From Linepithema humile (lineage: Eukaryota; Arthropoda; Insecta; Hymenoptera; Formicidae), in NCBI RefSeq assembly GCF_040581485.1, contig NC_090130.1:19409656-19473655 (forward strand): a stretch of DNA of 64,000 nt, given 5' to 3'. The position numbers and the translations under genes are program-made. Below, in pieces: positions 24,386-36,300 of the stretch (positions are counted from its first letter, which is position 1; each line of letters opens with the position of its first letter). The notes under the pieces were generated by a model. That model did no database searches, was not told the DNA's origin, and worked only from the letters and a program-made list of their open reading frames with translations.

Positions 24386-27300
24386 ATGACAACGGCATTA
24401 ACCATTGGCATGGCATTAATTGTGGTGATGTTGATTGTTTCATTTATTTTTGCCGTGTTGATGCGACAAAGATTGACTTATCCGCCAGGTAATTTATTTA
24501 TTTATATCTTTATTTCATATTTAATCATATCTTTGCTTTTATATAAGAAGAATATTTAGTAATAATGATAGATTGGCTATATATATATATATATATATAT
24601 ATATTACATATTTATGATATTACTTTAATGGATTATTAACGATCTACAGAGTCAATAGCTTTTTGTAATTCTTAATGATATTGTTATGTATCATTGCGTA
24701 GCAATTATATGATACAAAAAATTTGCACAGTGATACATAACGACATCGTTAAAAATTATAGAATAGGGGGCTTAGAATTTACACCGATGATTTAATACGC
24801 GTGTCAAGTATTAAGGCCTATCCAGACAAACTTGCATAGCGCATAAGCATATGCATAATCATAACCATAATAAAGGTCTATCTCACGGATTAAGGAACAG
24901 AGGGACCGAGTCTAAAGTCTTAGTTTAGGCGAGAGGGGATGGTAATTCAAGCGTGCGGAGGGGACTGCTTTCCGCCATATTGATGTAGCGATTCTCACAC
25001 AGAGATTCTGTGTCTGTGACATGGTTACACTCGTGTAGTGGTGCCACTAGACATAACGAGTGACAAGCGTAAATAGGTTAGGCGGTTTTATTATTGTTGT
25101 ACTATAAATTTTATAAAATACTTTAACTTTTATTACTCTGAGGCTCTGCATACAGTAGACAAAATATTAGAAATAGCAATAAACATTTAATATTAAAAAG
25201 AAAAATTATTTTACATCTAACAAGAGAATAAAATATATTAATTAGTTCCAATTCTTATTTCTTAATTCATACATTAATTTTTTCTATTCTTTTTATTTTT
25301 AAAATAAATAATTCCAATTTCTTATTTCTAATATTTAATAATTATATCCTATTCCTATTTCTATTTCCTATTTTGTTTATTGTGCGCAGGATTTGACTGT
25401 CATTTCTCATACATACGCAAATAGTGAGTTCTATGTGTGGTGATTACTAAACAAATATGGCGGCCCCCCTCCCCCCCCGCCGCAAACGTGCTCCACCGGT
25501 ACAGCTTATGCTCCGTCTCTCTATTCCTTAGTCCGTGGTCTATCTAGACAAATTTGTATAGCCGCATATAAGCAGAGAGAAGCCTGAGAGGGGCCATACC
25601 CAAGATCTTCTATAGATCTTGGGCCATGCCGTCGTTTTTCGTACGACGCTTTCTCTAGGCCAGTGCTCGGAATTAGTCTGAACATTTCAGCCGATTTCCG
25701 TGGTATACGCCTCCTTTCCTCTTCTTACCGCGCGCGCCGCAGCCGCTAGGGCCAGCGCCGCCGAACGTTAGGAGCGACACTATCTGATTATGAGTGGGTT
25801 CTTCTCCCTATTTATTAAAATTTAAAAAAATGTATTAAAATTTATTAAAAATAAATTTTTTATTTTTAAATTTATTAAGTGGAAATATTTCAATAGATTT
25901 CTACGTCACCCATGAGGTACTAATACTGACACGTTTTTCAAAAAGTGGTTTTTATCTACATTATTGCATCAATTGTTCATTCTCATAAAAGGCTAAGAAA
26001 ATCTAATTAAGAAAATCTCTTTTACATATATATTTTTTTTTAAATTAAGAATTTATTTTTATCTTTAGTGGAATAGGTCTACGGGGGAAACCATTTAAAA
26101 AAAAACGCGTCAGCATTAGTATCTCATGGGTGACGTGGAAATCTATTGAAATATTTCTACTTAATAAATTTAAAAATAAAAAATTTATTTTTAATAAATT
26201 TTAATACATTTTTTAAAATTTTAATAAATAGGGAAAAGAACCCACTCATAATCAGATAGTGTCGCTCCTAACGCTCGGCGGCGCTGGCCCTAGCGGCTGC
26301 GGCGCGCGCGGTAAGGAGAGGAAAGGAGGCGTATACCACGGAAATCGGCTGAAATGTTCAGACTAATTCCGAGCACTGCTCTAGGCCGTACAGTAGCGCT
26401 AACTGGATACATTTTTTGAGCCGGCGGAACTACATGGCCAGATCCACTTTTCGCTATGGTAAAACGGCCGATTGGTGCATGTCTGTGCTAGATCCACAAT
26501 TATGGATCTAGCACGGACATGCACCAATCAGCCGTTTTACCATAGCAGTTTTAATAAAAAAAACGGAAATATTATGGATCTATTAATATGTTTTATTATA
26601 GCCGCGCATGATCTTTTTCCATTTTAGTATATATTACGGACAACGATATGAGTTATTATATTGAAATATTTTTATGTATGCGCATGTGCAATAAAATAAA
26701 TTTTCTCATTATTTCGATAGAACTAAAATTAAGAATAACATTATCGGCGTAGCCTACAGACTTACGCCGCGTAGGTCCGTGTGTATGCATTTGTTTGTAT
26801 TTGAGTGGTAACTCACTACACTGACGTGTGGTCTGTGTACGCGTCATCGGATAGTTTGTAAACAAACGACGCTTGCGATTGTTCCTCGACTGAAATTTCG
26901 CAAGGCTGCAATATAATGTACAAGACGACATAGGCGTATACAAGATGTCAAATAAATTTGAATTAAATATGACAAAGTAATAAATAAAAAATATACATAT
27001 AATACTATATATATCACTAAAGAAAAATGTCATATACTTTTCTTATTTTTATTTTTATGTAGTAAATACAAAATAACTAATTAATCAATTAATTAATATA
27101 TACATATACACATATATTGAATAAATAGTTATCTTTATTTTGTATTTTATATGATAATGACTGAAATAATAAGAGTATATATCATTTCAGTTATATAAAA
27201 TACAAAATAAAAATAATTCAATATGTATATGTATGTATTGAATAATTAACTTATTTATTTATTTTGTATTAATTACATAAGAATAAAAATAGGGAAAGCA

Positions 27301-30300
27301 TATAACATTTTTTTCCAATTAGATATATAGTATTATACATACATTTTTCAAATAAAAGATTTTGTCATATCTAATTTATATCTATTAGACACGTTGTATA
27401 AGTCTATTTCGGCTCGTATGTACATCATATAGCCATACGATAGAATTTCAATTGCGAGAAAATAGATTAAATGACCTTATAAATTATCCGATAAAACATA
27501 AACAGACCACACGTGTAGTAAATTACTAACTAAAAGAAATACGTATTTCTTAAAATCTGAAAGTTCACGAATAAATCGTCTTTAACTCTCTTTTTTCTAA
27601 ACTGTCAGCTGACGCTAGATCGCTTCTGACTATATTTATTAAAAATTGTTAGCTGACGTTAGATCGCCTCTGATAATATTTCTTACAATTTGCCAGCTCA
27701 CGAATAAATCGTCTTTAGCTCTCTTTTTTCTAAACTGTCAGCTGACGTTAGATTGCCTCTGACAATATTTCTTACAATTTGCCAACTCACGAATAAATCG
27801 TCTTTGGCTCTCTTTTTTCTAAACTGTCAGCTGACGTTAAATCGCTTCTGACTATATTTATTAAAAATTGAGGGCCCGGATCGAAGAACTCGCTCAACGC
27901 TCGAAATCCTGTAAAAGTATTGTCCAAACGTCTCAGAGCATGAAAATTTTGAAAGTTGCAAAATTAATTTTTTTTTAATATAGGTTTGTAGAGAATGACG
28001 AGACGGAACTTTTTTCTATTTGCAGTTTTTTTGTTCGATGTTTATTTTTATTAATAAAAATAAAAAACTGAAAAATTTTTATCCCCAAATTCAATAAAAT
28101 TTTTAGATATAAATCGTCGTAATTTGGCCAAATTTTGTTGAAATTGTTTGAAATTTGGTGTACGCATGTAGTATAGTCTAGCGATGCCTATAAAACAATA
28201 AAGAAGCTGGAAATCGTCTATTGTTTAATAATAATTAATTGCAAATTGAAGCCAGTCGGTACCACGTTGTTTTAGTTTTGCCGACAAAAAGTATCGAGGG
28301 AACTTGAAATTTGAAACAATCTCCAGTGAGACATTTGTTCCTCACTATTGAAGGAAAGTTTCTGGAAATTTTCAGATCGATTCATAGAAAATTTGCGGAA
28401 ATATGCATTTTATAAGAAAATATGTGACGCCGCCAATGACAGCTCCGTGAGCGCTGAGCATCATCAGACAGCGTACTCGCCGTTCGGCTTTCTAGAACTC
28501 GATTTTATAATGATTTTTTAATGGTTATACATTTGAACAATCGCCCACTCCCCACGAAATATCGAAATGACGAACTATTATTTATACGATTCCTTAATTT
28601 AATATTTTTATTATTATTTCGAAATATTTTACATACACTCCAGAGACGCGGTCTCTAGGACGATAGTAATTTAACAAATAACAATAGTTAAAGTTTTAAA
28701 AAATCATTATAAAATCGAGTCCTAGAAAGCCGAACGGCGAGTACCGCTGCCTGATGATGCTCAGCGCTCACGGAGCTGTCATTGGCGGCGTCGCATATTT
28801 TCTTATAAAATGCATATTTCCGCAAATTTTCTATGAATCGATCTGAAAATTTCCAGAAACCTTCCTTCAATAGTGATGAACAAATGTCTCACTGGAGATT
28901 GTTTCAAATTTCAAGTTCCCTCGATACTTTTTGTCGGCGAAACTAAAACAACGTGGTACCGACTGGCTTCAATTTGCAATTAATTATTATTAAACAATAG
29001 ACGATTTCCAGCTTCTTTATTGTTTTATAGGCATCGCTAGACTATACTGCATGCGTACACCAAATTTCAAACAATTTCAACAAAATTTGGCCAAATTACG
29101 ACGATTTATATCTAAAAATTTTATTGAATTTGGGGATAAAAATTTTTCAGTTTTTTATTTTTATTAATAAAAATAAACATCGAACAAAAAAACTGCAAAT
29201 AGAAAAAAGTTCCGTCTCGTCATTCTCTACAAACCTATATTTAAAAAAAATTAATTTTGCAACTTTCAAAATTTTCATGCTCTGAGACGTTTGGATAATA
29301 CTTTTACAGGATTTCGAGCGTTGAGCGAGTTCTTCGATCCTGGCCCTCAATTTTTAATAAATATAGTCAGAAGCGATTTAACGTCAGCTGACAGTTTAGA
29401 AAAAAGAGAGCCAAAGACGATTTATTCGTGAGTTGGCAAATTGTAAGAAATATTGTCAGAGGCGATCTAACGTCAGCTGACAGTTTAGAAAAAAGAGAGC
29501 TAAAGACGATTTATTCGTGAGCTGGCAAATTGTAAGAAATATTATCAGAGGCGATCTAACGTCAGCTAACAATTTTTAATAAATATAGTCAGAAGCGATC
29601 TAGCGTCAGCTGACAGTTTAGAAAAAAGAGAGTTAAAGACGATTTATTCGTGAACTGGCAGATTTTAAGAAGTACGTATTTCTTTTAGTTAGTAATTTAC
29701 TACACGTGTGGTCTGTTTATGTTTTATCGGATAATTTATAAGGTTATTTAACCTTTTTTCTCGCAATTGAAATTCTATTGTATGGCTGTATATGATGTAC
29801 ATACGAGATGAAATAGACTTATACAACGTGTCTAATAGATATAAATTAGATATGATAAAATCTTTTATTTGAAAAATGTATGTATAATACTATATATCTA
29901 ATTGGAAAAAAATGTTATATGCTTTCCCTATTTTTATTCTTATGTAATTAATACAAAATAAATAAATAAGTTAATTATTCAATACATACATATACATATT
30001 GAATTATTTTTATTTTGTATTTTATATAACTGAAATGATATATACTCTTATTATTTCAGTTATTATCATATAAAATACAAAATAAAGATAACTATTTATT
30101 CAATATATGTGTATATGTATATATTAATTAATTGATTAATTAGTTATTTTGTATTTACTACATAAAAATAAAAATAAGAAAAGTATATGACATTTTTCTT
30201 CAGTGATATATATAGTATTATATGTATATTTTTTATTTATTACTTGGTTATATTTAATTTATATTTATTTGACATCTTGTATACGCCTATGTCGTCTTGT

Positions 30301-33300
30301 ACATTATATTGCAGCCTTGCGACGAAATTTCAGTCGAGGAACAATTGCAAGCGTCGTTTGTTTACAAACTATCCGATGACGCGTACACAGACCACACGTC
30401 AGTGTAGTGAGTTACCACCATAGATATATTACATATAGATAGAGCTTTGTGAATCTTACGCCTGCCAAGATAAAATTATCTTTTCCTCCCTCGCGCATCT
30501 GCAATCACGCATTTATTTTCAGAAAACAGAAGTGTTTATCCATGACAGCCAAGGATATAACCTAATTTTATGTAAAAGTGCTGTATCCGCCGAGATAAAT
30601 ATACGAATGCGCATGCGCGAAGGAGGAAAAACCGTCATTCACAGATGTCTATACTAGTACTAGATCGCTAACTAAGGCACTAGATATGTAGGTATTCTCA
30701 TCCGCCATTTTGGTTCCTATTAGATGGAGAATTATAGCGTATACAGGGTGACACTTAAAGACTGCCCACTAAGTACATAGCGTTATTCCTTGCCAAAAAA
30801 TGAGTCGAAAAAAGTCCTGAATCATTTTTAATAATTGACGTGTTACACATGTACGCTATACTATACTATATACGCTATAATTCTCCATCTAGTAGGAACC
30901 AAAATGGCGGATGAGAATACCTACATATCTAGTGCCTTACGCTAACTTCGTCAAAAGAGCTGAGACCGGCAGGATTTCCGGTTTCAGCCATGACACCCTA
31001 CAACAAAATGGCGACAATGCGTGTGTAATGTGTATAGGCCCTCACACACAAAATGACATAACTGCATATGCATAGCATAAGACCGTCTCGACCAATGAAC
31101 ATCTAGCATAAAGGTGCCATATTGATTTACATAGCATGTTCATTGGTCGAGACGGTCTTATGCTATGCATATGCAGTTATGTCATTTTGTGTGTGATGGC
31201 CTTATATCTGTACGTGCGTATGCACATGTGATACCCGGCGTGGTTAGAGACCCTAAAAAGAGAGACTCGCCAACTTGTCACGTGACTGTTAGTGGATTCT
31301 GATTGGCTGGTGTGGTGGATCGCACATTTGTGCCCCGTGTGCACCATAAAGCTACACTGAACTACACTATGAATACGGCCATAGTGTAGTTCAGTGTAGC
31401 TTTATGGTGCACACGGGGCACAAATGTGCGATCCATACACCAGCCAATCAGAGTCCACTAACAGTCACGTGACGAGTTGGCGAGTCTCTCTTTTTAGGGT
31501 CTCTAGGCGTGGTGATACAAATTGATAATATTGTAAAAATTCTTGAAAGATGCCGAGCAGTTGTTGAGCAGTTGTTGAGCAGTTGTTGAGCAGTTGCTAA
31601 GCAGTTGTTGAGCAGTTGTTGAGCAGTTGTTGAGCAGTTGTTGAGCGGCCATTTTGTTGTAGGGTGTCATGGCCGAAACCGGAAATTCTGCCAGCCTCAG
31701 TTTTTCCATACGCAAAGCCTAAAGTTAGCGATCTAGTACTAGTATAGACATCTGTGCCGTCATTATCTTGGCAGGTGTTGCATTATAGCAAAAATGGTAC
31801 AAAGCTCTATCTATATGTAATATATCTATGGTTACCACTCAAATACAAACAAATGCATACACACGGACCTACGCGGCGTAAGTCTGTAGGCTACGCCGAT
31901 AATGTTATTCTCAATTTTAGTTCTATCGAAATAATGAGAACATTTATTTTATTGCACATGCGCATACATAAAAATATTTCAATAATAACTCATATCGTTG
32001 TCCGTAATATATACTAAAATGAAAAAAGATCATGCGCAGCTATAATAAAACATATTAATAGATCCATATTTTCGTTTTTTTTATTAAAACTGTTATGGTA
32101 AAACGGCTGATTGGTGCATGTCCATGAGGTCTATACCCTAACAGCACACGATATCCTGCGTATCATCCTATTTTCATACTCATTCTACTGTGATTATCCG
32201 TTAAATACTGAGATCAATCCTATAATATCTTTTGCAGTATTATTCGGTTTTCTTTCGCACACGTATAATCTCAGGTTTGACTCAAACGTACGGAAGTAAT
32301 ACGTACGCACTTCTATCGCGCGCGTATAATCTCAGGTTTGACGAGACCAGCACTAACCTGCGCTATTTACATACGTAATTCCTATTTCCGGTCTTTTCCC
32401 GCTTGCCCGGCATCAAGTGACACCACGCAACACCACGTATCCGAGGTTTTACTGATATCGAAGGTAATCCTTTTTTCCTTTAAGTTTTATTTCACAAAAT
32501 AGTGAATAAAGTGTAAGAGCTAGATAGTGTTTGTATATGATTTTTGTAATATTTTTATTATTTTTTATGTACTTGTTAAATTATTTTGCTTAAAATATTT
32601 TAAGGTTATGTTCGTAAACTTGCATTATAATTGCCTCTCATCTCTTTGGTTCTTGGTTAAATATACAATACATTTTCTTAATTATTTTTTAAACAATGTC
32701 TTAAAAAGATGATTTAACATAAAACTGTTTTCAGTTCGCAGTATTGTTCCTTTGAAGTTCTCTAGCTTAGGCTTCTAGAACTTTATTTTATATTGTAAGT
32801 TTTATGTAAATATTTTTACGCTTACGGTCGTAATTTTGAAATAAAAATATCAATTAATAATAATAACGACGAAATAATAACGACGGAATAAATAAATAAT
32901 AACGAAATTGACTGATTAATTAACCTAATCTAAATTATCCTATACAATATATGAACGCGCGCGCATTTCAGCGCTTGGCTGTGTAAATGTGTGCATGTAT
33001 ATGTGATCTACTGCAACATTTCCATTTTTATCCTATCTTGATACTGTCTTTAAACTATAGACCTTCCTGCGAAATTCTATGGAAGATGGTACCGCGGACA
33101 TACGATGATTCCTAGAACGTACTACGTACATCGCAGTACATTTGAGAATGTTCTGAGAATATTACAATTATACTTTTGCGATATTCTCAGATTGTTCTCA
33201 GTATCTATATGTGCTGTTAGGGTATAGTTGGCCCCCCTCCTAACGCAAATCGTAAAAACATTTATATATTCGGATTGATCGAAAGTCTCAATGGGAACAA

Positions 33301-36300
33301 AGTTTAAAAATTAATAGTTTTTCGTCTAGAGATATTTTAAAAGTCTTTAACTTTTAACTTTTGCTATGCTGTGATGACATAGCCGTGATATAATGCCGGC
33401 TAATGTGTATGCTGTGTGTGTGGGTATATGCTGTGTTGTTGTGTAACACACGCACGTACACACCTACCACTCACTCGCATACACATCTACACGATGCATG
33501 CAGCACACACATGCACGCACGCACACACACGCATATGCACGCACTAAGATCTATAGAGAGAAGGTTACCTCAGGAAAACCGGTTATGGACGAGGGACGAT
33601 GAAGTAAGGGGGGAGCTAGAAACAGCTTGATGGCGAGGGGCGATGAAGGAAGGGGAGAGCATGATGATCTCATCGACAAACAGTAGCTGTCTCTCTCTTT
33701 CAAAGTTCTTCCTTTTCTAACTGTTTCTAACTCTGTCACTCGCTCTCATTATTGACTTTCATGTGTCAGTTTAAGAGGTTATATAGTAAAAATCGAAGGT
33801 ACGTATATTAATTATTTTGTCTGTTATTTCCCCTAACATATTCAAATGAACAAAACCGAAGAAATAATTTCACCCACATAACCTAAACAATATTTCTTTT
33901 ATCTAAATACATACAATTTTTATATTTCATTAGCAAATATTTGAAAATTGTTAACACTTTGTAAATTTTATCATATAAATATTCACATTTGCAATGTTGA
34001 AACATATATTACAATTTCATTATTTAAGTTTGTATCATAATAAATTTGTGTATGATGCTTTTTATATTATCCTAGAATTGTACTTACATTTATGAATTTC
34101 AGTTACAATTTCTTGACAATTTTTGAGGTTTTCACAATTAAATATAAAAAATAAATTTCTTTATAGTATTTCTTTTGTAAATAATGCATATAAACAGTAA
34201 ATATTATTTTAAAAATAATTTTTAAATATGTACTATTTTTTCTTTTATTTTACTACTTTACAAATGATGTTTTTTGTGTATATCCCCAAATTATATTTTA
34301 TTTTCATTGATATTACAGTCTAAATACGAGTACAAAGCAATTTGTATTACAAATGCATCTGTTGCAGCGATATTTAACATTATAAACGTTAAATATCTAG
34401 CGCCATAATTTGCAATATATGTAATTTATAGCGCCTTTCTAATTTACTTTTCAATTTTTATTACGCAATTTCCAGTGCTATCAATATTTTACAAAATAAA
34501 AGTATTTTTTTGATAAAAACTCAAAGCATTTCTATATTAAAGGAGCGAGAGAGAAAACACTACAGCGTGCGAGAGAGACAGCTACTGTTTGTCGATGAGA
34601 TCATCATTGCCCCTCTTGCCGCTCGCCCCGCTCAGCATTTGCCCCTCTTGCCGCTCGTCTTTCTTTGCGCATGAGGTAACCTTTTCTTTATAGATCTTGT
34701 GCACGCACAGGCGCGCATACGCACGCACACGCATGCGCATTTGCTCCGTACTCCGTACCCGCCATATTCAAATAAAAATTATTTTTCTTGCGTTTTAAAC
34801 AAAAACAAATGTTGGAATTATAAATTTAACCAATTATTAATAATGTACAAACGACGTACAAACGATTAAGCACGATAAATTCATAGGTTATAGTTTACGT
34901 GACGTAATTGCGACATAGGGGGCTAACTATCATTGGCACAGTTACGAAAACTTTGTAATTTTTTTTTAAATTAACGAAAAATGTACAAACGATAAAAATC
35001 ATAGTACATTCATGTACAAACAATGTACAATCCGAATATATAAATGTTTTTACGATTTGCGTTAGGAGGGGGGCCAACTATATAGATCTATGGGCGGTAT
35101 TCATAGTCCGTTCTTATATTCAAAATCGTCTTATGGCTGGTTTATGCTTCGGTCTTAATCTTAATCTTAGTCTTAGTCTTAACTTAATCTTAAGGACTCG
35201 TTTATGCTTCCCTGGAAATTCGGACTACGCATGTGCAAATGTAACAAAACCTAACCTAACCTAACCACAAATTGTAATAGATCCCGGTGCTGCAAATTAT
35301 AGTGAATGTTAAAATGAATCGTCAGCGGCAAAAAACTTTAATGTTTGGAATGGCACTTTTGTTATCAAGTGCCTATGCAGCATGTGTATTATTAAGAAAT
35401 TAAAAAAAAAATAAAAGAAAACCACGGAGATACGCTGTTCGGCCACTGAATCGAAAAAGACACGAAACTGGTCATTTCTTTTCTTTAATGAAAGATATGC
35501 TGAATATTGAATACGATCAGGAACAATTTTTTAAATATACACGGATCGAAAACCATTATTTCGCGCGGTTTCGTGCTGCGTCGGTCGTCAGACTTACCTC
35601 ATTGGCCCGGCCTTAGGACATTAGGGACTAAAGTTAAAAGATGGGATCTTTCCAAGATTAAGATTAAGACTAAGATTAAGACTAGGGAAGTATAAACGCC
35701 CTTATGGCATTCTACGTTATTAACTCTTAAGATTAAGATTAAGACCGAAGCATAAACCGGCCATTAAGCACGGACTTATATTCGCTCTCTTCGTCACACA
35801 TAGATTGTGTCTGACGAAGAGAGCGAATATAAGTTCGTGCTTAAGACGATCTTGAATATAAGAACGGACTATGGGCGGTATTCATAGTCCGTTCTTATAT
35901 TCAAGATCGTCTTAAGCACGAACTTATATTCGCTCTCTTCGTCAGACACAATCTATGTGTGACGAAGAGAGCGAATATAAGTCCGTGCTTAAGACAATCT
36001 TAAATATAAGAACGGACTATGAATACCGACCTATGAATACCGGCCTATGGCCGGTATTCATAGTCCGTTCTTATATTTAAGATTGTCTTAAGCACGGACT
36101 TATATTCGCTCTCTTCGTCACACATAGATTGTGTCTGACGAAGAGAGCGAATATAAGTTCGTGCTTAAGACGATCTTGAATATAAGAACGGACTATGAAT
36201 ACCGCCCTATGTCCGTGCTAGATCCATAATTGTGGATCTAGCACAGACATGCTCCAATCGGCCGTTTTACCATAGCGAAAAGTGGATCTGGCCATGTAGT

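Larger units (their letters stand above)
30419..31831. mobile_element. 1.4-kb foldback transposon with 8-bp target duplication, carrying nested palindromes
   Basis: Ends CATAGATATATTACATATAG and its complement lie at 30419 and 31831. GTTACCAC is duplicated at 30411-30418 and 31832-31839. The mirrored arm near 26800-26812 (GAGTGGTAACTC) is the empty site. Further inverted blocks (ACTAGTACTAGATCGCTAAC at about 30652 and 31725; CCGGAAAT-type blocks at about 30985 and 31678) show a long foldback. It contains a separate MITE, two palindromes and an 11-bp tandem repeat. An 8-bp duplication fits hAT or P-type elements. No transposase remains. Confidence 0.88.
35094..36208. repeat. Array of three palindromes of about 157 bp
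   Basis: Units at 35094-35872 (split by a Harbinger MITE), about 35875-36029 and about 36050-36208. Each folds on itself, pairing GGTATTCATAGTCCGTTCTT with AAGAACGGACTATGAATACC around ACACATAGATTGTGT. Adjacent units are nearly identical. No coding sequence. Confidence 0.9.

Noticed and set aside
27545..27872. Repeat-spacer pattern that might suggest a CRISPR array
   Set aside because: Unit is 89 bp with no unique spacers, in a eukaryotic palindrome; not CRISPR.
31503..31715. Minus-strand frame with repeated Asn-Cys-Ser-Thr-Thr-Ala
   Set aside because: It is the 11-bp tandem repeat translated.
26656..32017. Matching open frames at 26656-27033, 30187-30423 and 31754-32017
   Set aside because: They are the same arm of the giant foldback read on opposite sides, so the similarity is inversion, not a gene family.
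35248..35267. CCTAA repeats resembling insect telomere sequence
   Set aside because: Only three to four units, inside a Harbinger MITE; too short for telomeric or interstitial telomere DNA.
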